Source: Mauremys mutica
Lineage: Eukaryota > Chordata > Testudines > Geoemydidae
Direction of reading: 5' to 3'
DNA: 64,000 nucleotides
Assembly (NCBI RefSeq): GCF_020497125.1
Contig: NC_059084.1
Coordinates: 3,251,501 to 3,315,500, forward strand
Position 1 is the first letter of the stretch, and each line of letters starts with the position of its first letter. Below the pieces are notes generated by a model. That model was not told the DNA's origin. It worked only from the letters and a program-made list of their open reading frames with translations, and searched no databases. Position numbers and translations under genes: made by a program. Shown piece after piece: positions 34,426-47,460 of the stretch.

Positions 34426-34690
34426 TCTGGGTCTGAGTCTCCTCTCCTCTCCATCAATTTTACACCAATACATTTCTATTGACTTTGTTGAAGTTACTCC
34501 TCATTTAACCAGTGTGAGAGAAGGATGAAGCCATGTCTATTGATTCCCAATTATAATTACATATTTTGGTGTGAGGAAGGGCCAAATTCTGACCAATTAC
34601 AGAAGTGTAAGTTTGGAGTAACTCTGTTGCCTGCACCGGAGTTACTCCAGATTTAAACGAATGGTGCCTGAGATCAGAATCTGTCCTGGA
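34426..34690. repeat. Palindromic repeat relics ('gttactcc' family)
   Basis: 'gaagttactcctcatttaac' and 'ggagttactccagatttaa' with 'ggccaaattctgacc' and 'cagaatctgtcc' are halves of an old self-complementary repeat common in amniote DNA. Probably two decayed copies. Confidence 0.45.
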
Positions 34691-35079
34691 GACTGTAAAG
34701 TGCTTTGGGGAAATCTGTCTGGATGGGATGCATGTTGCTATAGAAACTATTATTGCTTGTGTGACATTTCCTGTGGCTTTTTTTTCTTTGTTTCTGTGGC
34801 AGCCTTCACAAGCTGTGCAAGCCATTGGGCTATTCATGGAGTTTCTTGTCCTTTCATTCCTGCTGCAGTTTATTAACACTCCCGACGCTCTCCCCCTGGA
34901 CACGGAATACAGTGAGGTTGTGTGAATTGCAGCGGGACTGAAAAACCAGGCAGGTAACTGGAATGCGGTTAGATTAGATGTGTCCGTGCCTGTATTCTGG
35001 CCTCACGGCACTGAAGTCCGGAGTGGCACCAGGAATGACTATGGCCCATCATTCCGAAGTGGAGCGGATTTAGTAAGTC

Positions 35080-35800
35080 ACGGCAAGAGCCCCCTACCTC
35101 GCGTGGCTGGAGTGCTTCGGAGCCACTGATCGCTGGGAGAAGCGGGGAGGGTGGGGTCTGCTTTCAACTTTGCAGAAATCGCCCTTTCCGGGGGCAGGAA
35201 AAGCCCAGCGGGGCGGGGACCCCCTTGCCGCTGCCAAGCGCCAGCTGTCTCTTTAAGAGCCGAGCGGCAGTTACGCAGCAGCATGTGAGCGAAGCCGGGC
35301 GCTGCCTTCCATCCATGACCATCCCTCCCCAGCCCCAGCGCAGCCGCCTCTCCCAGCGCCCGGCCGGCCACGCAGGAGCATCCTGGCATGGCCGCGGAAG
35401 CAGGTGATGGAGGCAGAGCTCCCATTCCCCCAGCCGGCACTGGGAACGGACGGTGCTTTGCAGGGGATTAGGCTGCGGAGGGCGGGAGGGGGTGGGCATC
35501 TATTGCGGTGCGCCCCGGGGGGAGCTGGGGGGGTCTGTCCGTGCGCCGGGAACAGGTGCAGGAAGCTGCGCATCCCTCCCTGCCGGGGCTGAGCTTTGGG
35601 AGGGGCAGGGGCCTGGGGGCTGGCTCTGATCCGTTCCCCTTGCCTCTGTGTTCCCTGCTGGCAGGTTGCTGAGCTAGCCGGCTGCCTGCTGCAGTACCGC
35701 AGTGGTGCTGCACCCCCCACCCCGGGAGGAATTGCCGAGAAGACCCGGCGGGCCCCGCTGAGCAAACTCAGGTGAGCGCAACGCACCCAGGATGCGCACA
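35080..35800 (+). promoter_or_regulatory. SNPH: CpG island, likely SNPH promoter and first exon
   Basis: The first strongly GC- and CpG-rich stretch after RAD21L1, in a window that is otherwise AT-rich up to here. Good donor-like sites are at 35403/35404 (CAG|GTGATG) and 35771/35772 (CAG|GTGAGC). The transcription start and exon border cannot be fixed from sequence alone. Confidence 0.65.
35388..35403 (+). CDS. Speculative first coding exon of a longer SNPH isoform
   Basis: ATG GCC GCG GAA GCA G runs to a donor-like GTGATG. It ends in phase 1, the phase needed to read through the open frame at the start of exon 57510-57600. There is no homology support for five codons, and phase agreement occurs by chance one time in three. 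Confidence 0.15.
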
Positions 35801-35951
35801 CAAAGCGCTGCATCACCCTGGGGGAGGAGGGGAGGAAAGCCGGGGCTGGGGGAATGCTCCGGAGACTGCGGTGGGGATAAGGCGTGAGGCTGCATTGGCT
35901 CTAGCCTCCCCATAAGTAAAACTTAAGGATGATGCATGTGACCGGCACAAA

Positions 35952-35968
35952 CCCCCCCCCCCCCCCCC
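35952..35968. repeat. Poly-C tract
   Basis: A run of 17 C residues next to the CpG island. Confidence 0.9.
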
Positions 35969-37002
35969 TCTGCAAACGCAACGCAGCTCTGGAGCTCGGG
36001 CTCTGCAGCGAGGAGGCTGGCAGGCTGCTTGTTCTGGATCACACCCTGGGCCAAAGGGGAGGATATTCCGCTTTGGGTCAGGCACGCCCCCAATCAGCGT
36101 CTGCCGGGGCCATTCCAGATGCCTCTCCTGCAGCATTGCACCCTGGGGCCTTGCTGTGCAGCTGGGGGGGGTTATTATTTAATGATTTTATGCTGCATCT
36201 CAAAGGGGATGCTGGCAGCACATGGGGTGATTGATGGGTGTGCTCCTTGCTTATTTCTTCCCCCTCAAGGTCAATGAAGGCAGATTCTCCCATAAAAATC
36301 CCCTGCCGTGCATGTGTCATCCCTGTGAAACATCGCTCTGCCCCTGGATCTAGATAAGGCATAGTTGAAGTAATGACCTTGCTCAGGCAGGTAAAACCAT
36401 TTTTCCCCAACCTTTTTTAGGTCTCTCTGATCTTTAAGCGGGTGCATCTTGTGCTCAAAAGAAAGCAACATCTGCCCATGCTTTATAGGGCCAGCACAAG
36501 GTCTCCGCCACCACAGAAACCCCACTTCAGCCCCGAAGGCCTCCTTATAAAGCTCAAATGGGACTTCAGTGGGCCACAGTCTTTGTGAACAGCCTCTCCT
36601 GGCGCAGGGTGGATTGAGGTTAGAGGGGAGCTGGTTATACCAACATTTTGCTTTTTTCTTCCACATTGAGAAGTGAATTTCTCTTCCCGCGTCATTCTCC
36701 CTAGCCCCATGGAATTGTATCTTCGGTCCCTGGGCGCCCCCACGCAGGCCAGCTCACTTTGCCTTCTGTAATCAGCTGTGCTCTGTAGCATTGCTGCTTC
36801 TCTGACTCGCTTTTCTGTCTGGGCCTCACCTAGGAACATGGGGCCTAGATCCCAGGGATCCTGCCTTTAATCTACCCGCTCATCCCTCATCCCCCACGCC
36901 TCTGCCCATGAATAAGCGTCTCTGCATCAAACGGGGCTTCTCGGAGAGACTGTGTTTTTTGATAAAGCAAGTTAACAGAGTGCCACATACTGTGCAAATT
37001 GG

Positions 37003-37130
37003 CATAGGGGCTGGAACTAGGGGTGCTGCCGCTCACCCTGGCTTGAAGTGGTTTCCATTATATCCAGGGTTTACAATTTGGTTCAATGGCTCTCAGCACC
37101 CCCACTATAAAAATTGTTCCAGCCCCCCTG
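37003..37130. mobile_element. hAT-type MITE, second copy of the 3287 family
   Basis: Shares 'ggtttacaatttggttcaat' and the rest of its right half with 3287-3423. Flanks CAAATTGG and CAGATTGG match at 7 of 8. Confidence 0.85.
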
Positions 37131-37681
37131 CAGATTGGATCAGGCACAATGTAAAGTTGACAGCAAGTTAACCCTCGTGGAACTGGGCAAAGCTTGGTGA
37201 ACTGAACCCCTCTGCACAAAAGGGAATGTGTCAATTGTAATCAGCTTTAGAATCTTGCCGTATGTTTCTCAAACTATTCTTGAAGACACACAGGGAAGCT
37301 TTCCGGTTGTACACGAAGGGAAAGGGTTACCCTCCAATGATCCCTTCCTCCTGGGAATACCAGCACCCTTTGTCCCTGCGTTAATATCAGTTTGAAAAAC
37401 CGATCAGCTACTTAGCACAATAACGTATTCTTGTCTAGCGGGTTTCTTTTCAATAGGATCTTTGATGCAAACTCAGCATTTAGTGGTGAGCCAAAAAAAA
37501 GAAAAGGTTTCCAGTTACATGTGTAATAGCAGCTCTCAGAGAAATCCCTTTCTGCTGCTGCAGTGGCTTCTTAAAGCACAAATCTTGAATGTGCATGTTA
37601 GTCTAAAGGACCACATTTCCCTAGCCACTTCTAGATGTCACCAGCCCCCTGGAAACCACAGAATCAAATGATCTTAGAGTG

Positions 37682-37858
37682 CAGGGCCGGCTCCAGGCAC
37701 CAGCACAGGAAGCAGTTGCTTGGGACGGCCAATGGAAAGGGGCGGCACGTCCGGGTCTTCGGTGGCAATTTGGCGGCGGAGCCCTCGGTCCCTCTCGGAG
37801 CGAAGGACCCGCCGCTGAAGAATGAAGTGACGCGGTAGAGCTGCCGCCGATTGCGGCT

Positions 37859-37893
<35 letters not shown>

Positions 37894-37944
37894 TTTCCCC
37901 CACACACTTCGCCGCTTGGGGTGGCAAAAAAGCTGCCCGCCCTG
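37682..37944. mobile_element. hAT-type MITE with internal (TTTA)n
   Basis: Starts CAGGGCCGGCTCCAGGCACC and ends with GCCCGCCCTG. Flanks TTAGAGTG and CTAGAGTG match at 7 of 8. A (TTTA)n tract fills 37858-37896. An end of the same style is seen at about 5785-5799. Confidence 0.8.
37858..37896. repeat. (TTTA)n microsatellite
   Basis: About ten near-perfect TTTA units inside the MITE. Confidence 0.95.
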
Positions 37945-38170
37945 CTAGAGTGGGGCAGATGCTTCATCTGAAGGAGCAGGAAGCAGGGGAAACCTCAGAT
38001 TTGCCCATTATAAAATTGTTATACTTTGCCTAGGAAATTTCCTTCAGATTCTGCGTCTTTAAAAACCATCATCCCATCTCTAAGATAAGAAGCTTTTAAA
38101 AATGTAAAAGGATTTGCTGGGGGGAGCGAAAGGCTCCCTGGGCCTCATTGTCAGAGATGCTGGGAACACA

Positions 38171-38431
38171 GGCTAAGTTTACACTGCAGGGGAGGGTGAG
38201 CCTGGCAGCCTGGGTGTGCAGATTCACGCTCGCTGGGCTGGAGCTAATGTTGTGGCTCCGGCAGAGACATGGGCTAGCCACCCAAGCTCAGATGCAGGGG
38301 GTCGAGTGGGCTTGAACACCTGAGCTGCAGCTGAGCTACAAGGTCCACACGGATATTTTTAGCGTGCTAGCTTGAGCCCAGTTAGCACGAGTCTAACGAG
38401 TCTCACTCCCAGCTGCAGTGTAAACTTACCC
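38171..38431. mobile_element. Harbinger-like MITE, 261 bp, 3-bp duplication
   Basis: Left end GGCTAAGTTTACACTGCAG and right end CTGCAGTGTAAACTTACCC are inverted. ACA flanks both sides. Confidence 0.75.
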
Positions 38432-38643
38432 ACAGAGCCCTCATTGGCTTTCAATGGCCTCACAAGTGCTCAGCAGATCTGAAAATCAGTCCACAACTGC
38501 GACTGTGCATGTACAATCATGCATAAGTAAAGCACAAATATTCCACAGTGCGGGTAAGTAACCACTGGAACAATTTAACAAGGGTGGTCAGGGAGTCTCC
38601 ATAAATCAAGATCAGGTATTTTTCTCAAGGATCTGCTCTAGTT

Positions 38644-38830
38644 CAGGGGCGTGCACAAGTGGGGGCAAGTAGGGCCCTGGGCCCCGCAATAATTGGGGGG
38701 GGCACAAAGCTCTTCTGGCCCCAGGGCTGGGGCAGGGGGCAGCGAGTTCCTCTGGCCTCAGGGCCTCAAGGGGGGCACAGAATGAGCCCCTCTGAAAGCA
38801 GTGAAATTTAAATTCCTGCATATGCCACTG
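38644..38830. mobile_element. hAT-type MITE, 187 bp
   Basis: Starts CAGGGGCGTGCACA and ends TGCATATGCCACTG. Flanks CTCTAGTT and TTCTAGTT match at 7 of 8. Confidence 0.8.
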
Positions 38831-38839
38831 TTCTAGTTC

Positions 38840-41800
38840 AAACAGGAATTGTTTCAGGGAAGTCCTGTGGCCTGTGCTATGCAGGAGGTCAGCCTAGGTG
38901 AGCACAGGGCTCCCTTCTGGCTTTATAATCTATTAATCACATCGATTGAAGATGCCTGTAATTCCCACAAACCAGCTAGCTGTCAAAATTGTTACTTTGT
39001 ATCTGCAAATGACGTGGGCTCAAATGTAAAGGCTGAGATGAGGCTTTTTTGAAAATTTGGCCCAGAATATCTTTGTGTGTATTCTCCCTATGCTGTAGCA
39101 ATGGTAAATAAGCATTTCCACTCCCAGAATGGGGCGTTTTCCTGCTGACCTTTGTAGGTGAGGCTGGAGCACGGCAGTCAAGGAAGTAAACAGAATGGGG
39201 CCATGATGGCTTGTGTGCTTGGGTTGAAACTCAGAAATAAATCGATGTTGACCCAGTGGAAAACTGCAAGCTCTGCAGGGAAACAAATGTTGGGTGGAAA
39301 CATGAATCTGCTTTTGACAGTGTTTGCACACCTGTCTGTGCATTACCCAGGCCTATTCCTTGCCAATGAAGCAAAGCAGGTCTGATGGGAAGGGCCCTGG
39401 ATCCCCTTCACGTCCATCACTTCACCCCATGTAGCAGTTTGGGGATGGGGTGGATAATGAAGGGGAAAGGATTCTGGGTAAGCAGGGCCAACCTTCTATA
39501 TTCTGCAGGAGATGATTCAAATCCACATATGTTTAAATACAATTAATGAAGCTATGGATTTCAACGCCGTAATAAAGCTAGTATTGTCCCCAAGACCCAG
39601 GGTTCGAATGATTAAGCATTTAACGAAGGCAGGAATTTCTCTTTCTTCCACACACCCCCCTTGCATATTTATTATTAAGTAACGAATCTGGGACCAACAC
39701 TGCCCCATTGGATTGTAACAGTGAGATCACAACTTAAGTCCATCAGTATTATGGGGCAATTGGCTGCTCCATTGTAAAGAGGTGGGATTCAGACGGTTGG
39801 AGTCCTACAGCCACAAAAATTACAAGGCTCTTCCTACAGTCACCGCCATACTTGGGCACAAGAGAGACCAATGGCTTCAAAACACCCCCAGGTCTTTGTG
39901 CTGCAATTTGCTGATCAGTACTTAGTGCCTTGCAATTACCCTCTGGCAGGGGGGTGGAATGTAACACATGCGAGTTCATTCGGTACAGAGCCCATCAGGT
40001 CTCCAGAGTGAGCAACCACCCCATGCCACTGATAACAGATCCGTGGAATCCATGTGGTTCCAGTTTATGGGGGACTGGATCCCATTGCTCCAAAGAGCCC
40101 ATCTCAATCTGCCCCTATGTTCAATGTGCCCCTAATATAAACACCTTGTATTCTTTGTCTTCCCTCCTCCCACCCCTGGAAAAAAAATAACCGATTGAAA
40201 TATTTGTAATGATCTTTCTGAACTTAGAACGTCTTCCTCCATATCAGGTTTATGTTTTGTTTGTGATTTTTTTTAACACGAAACAAAAAAAAGGCCTAAT
40301 ATAGAAGAGTGCAGGGAGGCCTCTTTAAAGTGCGCCTCAGCATTTTGTTAGCCATTTCAAAACTAAGGTTTGGCTCTGCCTTCACTGTGTGCCCTGTATT
40401 TTTAACCCTTTGGGGTTGCCGAACGCTGGGTTTATCCCACTAGCAACTTTGCAGGATGTGGACGTGACACTGGTACTCGTGAGGTCTCCCGACAGTATAG
40501 TGAAAAGCAGGGTATAGGAGCTTAAATGTAAACCCTCCATTTTATGGTAATTGCTGTCATTTATTAAATATGTGTATATCAGAAATGTGTTCTTGATGCT
40601 ACTGGAGTGACGTGTGACAAGGAAACCAAGGAAATTCTGAGTTCAGATGGTCTCTCTGTTCTTCCTTCAGCCCCATTGTGTCTCGGCTTTGCAGTCGCTT
40701 TGGGTTTTTATCAGTCAGGGCGGTGTGGTTGCACTGGAGTGCCAAGATAGCCTTTCCACAGCATTGCCTTGGCTTTGCCAGTGACCTTTAGGGCCTGTTG
40801 TCGTTTTTTCAGAAATGGCCTCCAGTTTTGTGGTTGCAGATGAAAGCATTGAGACATTTACCTGATTGCACCCGCAAATCAGGCGGTTAGCTGTCTACAT
40901 TCTGACATATGTGCCCAGAGTCATTTGCGGGCACAGAATTATGCCCACAGGATTGGAGGCTGGGTTGGGCTTACACCGAAGTGTGGAGTAGGTCGGGTTT
41001 TGTTTGCTTTCTAAAAGCAGGGCCCTGGCTCTGAATCAGGATCCTCTAGCACAGACCATGCAGAGTGTATCCAACTTCAGTGGGATGCCACACAGGTGCA
41101 GGGATTCATGTTAGCATATCCTGAGGCAGGATTGGGGATTGATATAAGAAGTATGTGGGGAAAGAGGATGTGAGTTAACTTTTGGGACAGAAACCAAACT
41201 TACCATCCAGTTCCTGGCGTTTTTGTTTTTATTTTTTATTTATTCATTGCCAGTCAGTTAAAATCTTGCGCCAAAATGGCGATAATTCCCATTAAATTGA
41301 GAGTAAAGGCTGCAAAGGGCAGACATTAGATTAGTATAAATGAACTCTTAACCTTTGAGAGAAATGTGCTTTTCTGGGCTAGAGCCTAGTGGATTAGCCC
41401 GATTATAACTGAACTGGCCCCCTCTTTACTGACAGATCAAACTCTGTTTAGAACCTACATTCAGACACAGTCAAGTTTAAACTCTGCTTAAAGATCGTTC
41501 TCAAACCCTGTTTAAAGCCCTGTGTGAGTGGGCGCATAGCAGAGTCTGCAACCAGCTTTAGTGAGCCCAGTTCTTGGGGGGAAAAGATTGGCCCCATCAG
41601 TCGGGAGGGCCCTTCGAACACTATTAGCCAAAGCCATATTGCAACAGAGCTGTAGCTTGCTGAGTTCTGCTCCCTGGCGAGCTCAGTTGGGATGTTTCTA
41701 AACCGCTATTTAGAACTTTGCTTTGAAGCCTCCAAAAGGAGGGATGAAGCCTCAACACAGCCCCCAAACACGAGGCGAGGCCATTCTGTTAGAAACTGGC

Positions 41801-42230
41801 AAACGTCAGCATTAGCTCAGATTATGTAAAATATAACAAAAGGAGCAATGGAAGGGAAAACAACCATAAATCGGACACAATAGCAGCACTGCATGAGGAA
41901 CAGTGACTCGAATAGCAGGTGGCCATACAATTTCAGTATCAGAGTTAATGTTCTGAAACAAGTCTCCTCTGCATGTTCCCATTCTTGGAACAATCTGAGG
42001 GATCCTGCTCCAGTTACCCAGTAAAGTTTCTGGTCCGTCTGCTGTCTCAGTTGGAAGGAACTGAGGGAGTCGGAGTGCCATGCCACCCTTTCGTAGCCTC
42101 ACCCTCTGAACGTTCACAGTCACCCGGGGGCAGGAGAGCGCTTCAACAGGCACTGCTGCTAGACAGTTCCACTGGTCCACCCTCACTGTTGCCACATCCC
42201 AGGAGTGTGAATGTCCCGGGGTCCTCTCAA
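38840..42230. other. SNPH intron 1, no recognised features
   Basis: No exon or identifiable repeat was found. The block at about 41,370-41,630 has repeated 'ctctgtttaga' and 'ctctgcttaaag' words that may be an old MITE. Confidence 0.45.
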
Positions 42231-42234
42231 AGAA

Positions 42235-42700
42235 TTCTGGTTCATTTTCATATCGTCTTGGGAACTATCCATCCTTTACTTTCACATGACTTACGAGAAG
42301 AGGCTGAGGGAACTGGGATTGTTTAGTCTGCAGAAGAGAAGAATGAGGGGGGATTTGATAGCTGCTTTCAACGACTTGAAACTTGGGGTTCCAAAGAGGA
42401 TGGAACTAGGCTGTTCTCAGTGGTAGCAGATGACAGAACAAGGAGCAATGGTCTCAAGTTGCAGTGGGGGAGGTTTAGGTTGGATATTAGGACAAACTTT
42501 TTCACTAGGAGGGTGGTGAAGCACTGGACTGGGTTCCCTAGGGAGGTGGTGGAATCTCCATCCTTAGAGGTTTTTAAGGCCCAGCTTGACAAAGCCCTGG
42601 CTGGGATGATTTAGTTGGGGTTGGCCTTGCTCTGAGCAGGGAGTGGGACTAGATACCTCCTGAGGTCCCTTCCAACCCTGATATTCTATGATTCTATGGT
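42235..42700 (+). mobile_element. CR1 LINE 3' end, sense
   Basis: The frame encodes the CR1 ORF2 terminus in pieces (GRFRLDIRTNFFTRRVVKHW, then [15 protein letters not shown]). It ends in the tandem 'attctatgattctatgg' that marks CR1 3' termini. Confidence 0.92.
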
Positions 42701-42705
42701 CACTG

Positions 42706-44855
42706 TTCTATACAGTAACCAGGCCCTGTCCAGCTCTTGGCAGAGCCGATAATTACAAGATGGTCTCTAGGCATTTTTGGTTAGATCATCAGCTGGCACA
42801 AACCAGCATAGCTCTGTTGCCGTTGTGGAAGCTCTGCCAGTTGACCCCAGCTGGGGATCTGGTGCTGTATCTCTGCAGAGAAGAGGCCCCTAACTGGAGG
42901 GTTTAGTTCTTTTACTGGGTAGACCCTGTTCTTCCCTTTCAGTAAGTGTCAGGTTCCTCTCTCACACAGATACTGCTGCTTGGCTCCGTTTTAGGTGGCA
43001 GCTTTCTGCCTGCCTGCCTGAGGTTCGATGGTGCTGAGGGCCTCAACTTCCTTTGGAGTCGGGGGGAGGTGAGGGCATCCAGCACCTAGCAGGATGGTGG
43101 CGTGTAAGGCCTCGGCGAGGCTGCTGAGTTAGACTTGTTCTGGAGCCGGCACAGCAGCCACTGATTCGCTCAGAATTCCAGGGTGGGAGACACCTGAAAA
43201 CGTCTGTCTGCTTGGCACAGGAAGGGTGGCTGAGCTGGCGTCCCTCCCTGGGTGGATGGCAAACTTATTCCAATATCTATTTTAATGTGGTGCAATACAT
43301 TGTGTTCCACTGTAATATAAACACCCTCAAATCTTTCTCAGCGAGGCAGTAGCATGAGATCGTATGTGATGGTCTCAGCAGTGCTATTTATCCTCTGACT
43401 CCAGTGAGAGGGTATGAATCGGGCTATTTTTGTGTATGTTTTGTCCCTATAAAATGTCGGAAATAGCCGTAGCGGTGGTATGCCCGCGAAGCACCAGACT
43501 GTGAATGCTGGAATCACAAGATAGAGCAAAAGGCTCCTGACTGATCACTTCAAGTGCCGTTTTTTCTTCGCCTCCAATCCTTAATGGGACTGGCCGTCCC
43601 GTGGTGTTTAAAGCTCCATTGCTTGAAGTGGAACAGAGTCATCCACTGAAATGGCGATTCTACGTTCAAGGGCAGTTGAGGGTGTCCAGCATCTGGCAGG
43701 ATTAGGCCCCTGGAGGAGGTAGCAAGGATCTGTGTGAGCCAGATATCTTCAGTGGGAGTGAGGAGGGAGGTACTACAGGCATTTCAAGGGGAAGGAACAG
43801 ATGAGCGGTTTGAAGGTAAAAGTATCAGCGGTGAGCACAGGAACTTACGCAGCTCAAACAAGTGAGTCCAGTGCCCAGGCCCTGACAGTGGCCCCAGCAC
43901 TGGATTAATCAGCGGAAAGTGCAGGAAACCCTGGAGAAATTTGCCTGAGGAATAAACTTGCCCAAACTCCCATCAGTCAGAGGCTGGCTTATGCCCTGGA
44001 CCCTGAGAGTTAATCCCCATTTCTAAACTCTTGTTGCTGTTTAACCGTCACGATGTAAGTCTGGAGGTTCCATTATCCAGAGAAATGCCCGGGTCTTTTT
44101 TTGACTCTTGCTAAGTTCTGGGGCAATGAGTGCCACCAGCTGATTGTGTTGCACAGAACAGGCGTTTCCTTTAATGAATGTTAAATGTGCTCCCTTCCCA
44201 TCGGATTGAATATTCCGCCCCTCGTCCTTTCATCGTATCATCAACAGAAGCTCTGGTCTGCCTTCTCTAGGCCATTCTTTATTGTGTCTTCAGTTCCAGC
44301 ACATTGGAACCAAGGACCCTCTCCCATCATTCCAAGCCCTAGTAAAAACCAGTAGCATCAAAATAAAGAACTAACTAATTAAACTACGACGAATTTTGCA
44401 CTGAGGAGTGATCTGTTCTGACTTATGTCCCTTCTTGTTCATTAGGTAAATGGTTCTAGGGTGAGATCCTCACTCACTCTGGCTCCTTGGCGCTCCATAG
44501 AAAGGCCCTAAAGCCTCATATGTGGGTGTGGGTGGAAGGCTGCCACCCGACTAACGCCTTGCAAGCCCTGGTGTGGGAGGTGTGCCCCGGGCAGGGCTGC
44601 AGTATGCAGCACTGCAGAGTTTCTGAGCAAGGCTGCAGTCTATAGCAGAGCCCTGGGGCTGCCACACCGAAGGCCCCCAGGACTGTCTACGTTACACCAG
44701 GGGCCTGCCCACGGCAGCCCAGGTTTAAAAGGATACAACGATGTCTTAATGCCATGTTAGCCGTCCCTCCCCCTGTGCTGCCATTTCTGTGCTGTACCTC
44801 TTAGAACCACAGCAGAGAATTTCAGCCCGGATCTTTTCCATCTCTGTTCATACGC
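42706..44855. other. SNPH intron 1, no recognised features
   Basis: Mixed GC content. The frames here are short and lack family signatures. Confidence 0.45.
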
Positions 44856-44859
44856 ACGT

Positions 44860-45070
44860 TCTTCCATGTCATTCTCGTTGCCCATTTCAGAACCTTCTAT
44901 ATTTCTGTTAGATCCTCTTTGAGAGGCGGTGTCCAGAGCAGAGCATTCGAGGTCAGGGCATAGCACTGATTTATAAAATGGCGTAATAGGGCTCTCCATC
45001 CCATCCCTTTTTCATTCTAACACTTGGTTGTCTTTCGTGACCCCTGCCTCCTCTGAGCCGTCCACAATGA
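44860..45070 (-). mobile_element. CR1-type LINE internal fragment, antisense
   Basis: 'ggtgtccagagcagagcatt', then 'actgatttataaaatggcg' and 'ttctaacacttggttgtct', follow the antisense text of an internal CR1 region common in reptile genomes. Confidence 0.55.
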
Positions 45071-45888
45071 TAGCAACTCTTTTTGTGAAGTTATAGCTAA
45101 TTTAGAACCCGGTACGAGGCTCAGAGAGGATCTCTTTTGAGACAGGAATGACAGTGTCCCTAGCCCTCCCAGAGACAATGTGCTATTTTGCTGTTACATG
45201 ACGTACTGGAGAATCTGCTCTGCTGGATTTTGGAAGCCTACGTCAAAGTATGGAAGTTTGCGGTTTGATTCCCCGCTAGAAGTCTTACCTTGGTACGGGG
45301 GGCTGAATCGTGGGGCTTCGGTACACACGGCTATCGTGCACCAGACCAGAGAGCTTGGAATGATTGAGCCAGCTGCTCAGTTCTTGCCGTCTGACAGTGA
45401 CCGCAGTAACCAGGTGAAGAATTGAATCAAAATAAACCTCGGCCAGTGCTCTGACTGTTCCTGTTTAATTCAATCAAATCTCCATTTTTAAACGGCAAGG
45501 AATCTGGGCTAGGATTCCAGTCTGCCGTACCAGAGTCCCACACAATCCGGGGGACTTGCTGCCTAACTTACGTCCAGCTTGCTTGGGAGTCTGTGGGGCA
45601 GAATGATCTAAGGATGGGGAGGAGTCTGCTCATATGAATTCCATAGAAATTGTGAAAGTCTCTCTCTGAGTTGGCAACTGGCAGGCCCTCCCACTGCCAT
45701 CTGGAATGCGATCACCCTGGGCTGCGTAGGGAGTCTCAGGAGGTTGCCAACACCTGCCAGCAAGCTGGGATTACAAACATAGTCTAAATGCTTCTTCAGA
45801 AAACCCAGGTCCTCGCCTGGTGTCGATGGTCTCATCTCGCAGGCCTCCCTGCACACGAGACTGGGCACGTTCTGGCTATGCTGAATTC

Positions 45889-46252
45889 CAGCCGTTCTCA
45901 GACGGTGGCCTGGGACCCCTAACTGGGTTGCAGCCCCATTTTAATGGGGGTGCCAGGGCTGGTGTTAGACTTGCTGGGGCCTGGGACTGACGACCAAGCC
46001 CCACCACCCAGGGCCGAAGCCCGAGAGCTTCAGTCCTGGGTGGCAGGGCCCAGGGCTACATGCCTCCCGCCTAGGGCTTAAGCCCTTCAGTTTTGCCCCT
46101 CCTCCCCCGAGCAGTGGGGCTCAGGCTTTGGCTTCAGCCCCCCCACCTGGGGCAGCTGGGCTTGGTGGGCTCCCCCGTCCTGGGGTCACGTAGTAATTTT
46201 TGTTGTCAGAAGGGGGTCGTGCTCCCAGTGCAATGACGTTTGAGACCCCCTG
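45889..46252. mobile_element. hAT-type MITE, same family as 19649-19997
   Basis: Begins CAGCCGTTCTCAGAC and ends GTTTGAGACCCCCTG. Interior words match the other copy. No target duplication is visible. Confidence 0.75.
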
Positions 46253-47320
46253 ATCTACTCTGTGCGTCTGTAGTGTGGTGACTTCCGAGCACTACTGCGG
46301 AATGAAGCGCTTTCCGCCGGTGTAGACCGTGACTGATGTGCCCAGGTTAAGGAAGGATTTAAACTGTACTTGGCATTTTAGACTCCTGCTGGTGGCCACC
46401 ATGCTCCTGAGTAACGGCATCACTCGCGGCATTGGCTGTGTGTGGACCCTACGCCAGAGATTACTAAGCCAGTTCCAAGCCTCATGAGCAAAGGACGGTC
46501 ACTGTTTAATATAACTGAGAAGCTCTCTCTTTTCAGGTCCATTTCAGTTTATTCGTGGTGAGATGTTCATGAGTTTCCAAAATGATCTGCTGCATTAAAC
46601 AACAGCAACTTCTGTCACAAGTGAAAGGATAAGGAGCCGTCGGATACTCTCTTGGTGACTAACCCGCAGTGGGTTGTTATGTGGCAAATGAGTTGCAGCC
46701 ACACAAGGATCGAACCATTCTACCCGTGTGGTTTTGGTCTTGTGTACTGCCGCACTGAGTCCAGGGCACGCTCCCTGGGGTACCGTGCGGCTCCCTCCAC
46801 GTGTACTTCATACACCTTCATTCTTAATCCTTCCCCACAAACAGTCACGTTCAACCCAAACCAAGACTGTCCTCCTAATTCCATAGGCAGTGGGCTGCGG
46901 GAGAGACAGGCAAATTGAGTTGTTTCTCTGTAGTTTGAACAAGTAATTCATGGGAAACAAAGGAGATGCCGGTGGAGAGTTTGTACTGCAGAGGCTCTGC
47001 TGTGTTCATGCATTTGTCCTGTGTACAGAACACTGCTGCATGTAACAGTCACCACCACCAATTGTCTGCGTGGTTTGAACCTGAGGCTTCGGCACCAGCA
47101 CACAGGCCCTAGCACTTGAGCAAAAGGAGCAACTCCGTTAGGCGGCAGCAATAGTAGTTTGTTGTTTACGTGGACCAGTCAGTAGAAGAGGATGTGACAC
47201 GCTTAGCTTGTATGTTACACTTAGAACCGACAGCTTCTCTCAGTTTTGACGCTTTTCTGCCGTTTGGCTGCTGGAAATGGAGCCTGATTGTACCAGTGCA
47301 AATTCCAAATAGTACTTTAT
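46253..47320. other. SNPH intron 1, no recognised features
   Basis: Nothing identifiable beyond short chance frames. Confidence 0.45.
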
Positions 47321-47321
47321 A

Positions 47322-47460
47322 GCGTCATAAAAGTGTAGGACTGGAAGGGACCTTGAGAGGTCGTCTAGCCCAGTGCCCTGCACTCAAGGCAGGACTACGT
47401 AATAACTAGACCATTCCTGACAGATGTTTGTCTAACCTGTTCATAAACACAGTGGTGGTG
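47322..47460 (-). mobile_element. CR1 LINE 3' end, antisense
   Basis: 'gtgtaggactggaagggacc' followed by 'ttgagaggtcgtctagccca' is the antisense CR1 3' tail. Confidence 0.8.

Noticed and set aside
34505..34903. 132-residue minus-strand gene upstream of SNPH
   Set aside because: Overlaps old palindromic repeats and has no recognisable motif.
35271..35816. 181-residue minus-strand frame in the CpG island
   Set aside because: High GC lowers stop frequency on both strands; overlapping frames exist in all directions and none has a known domain.
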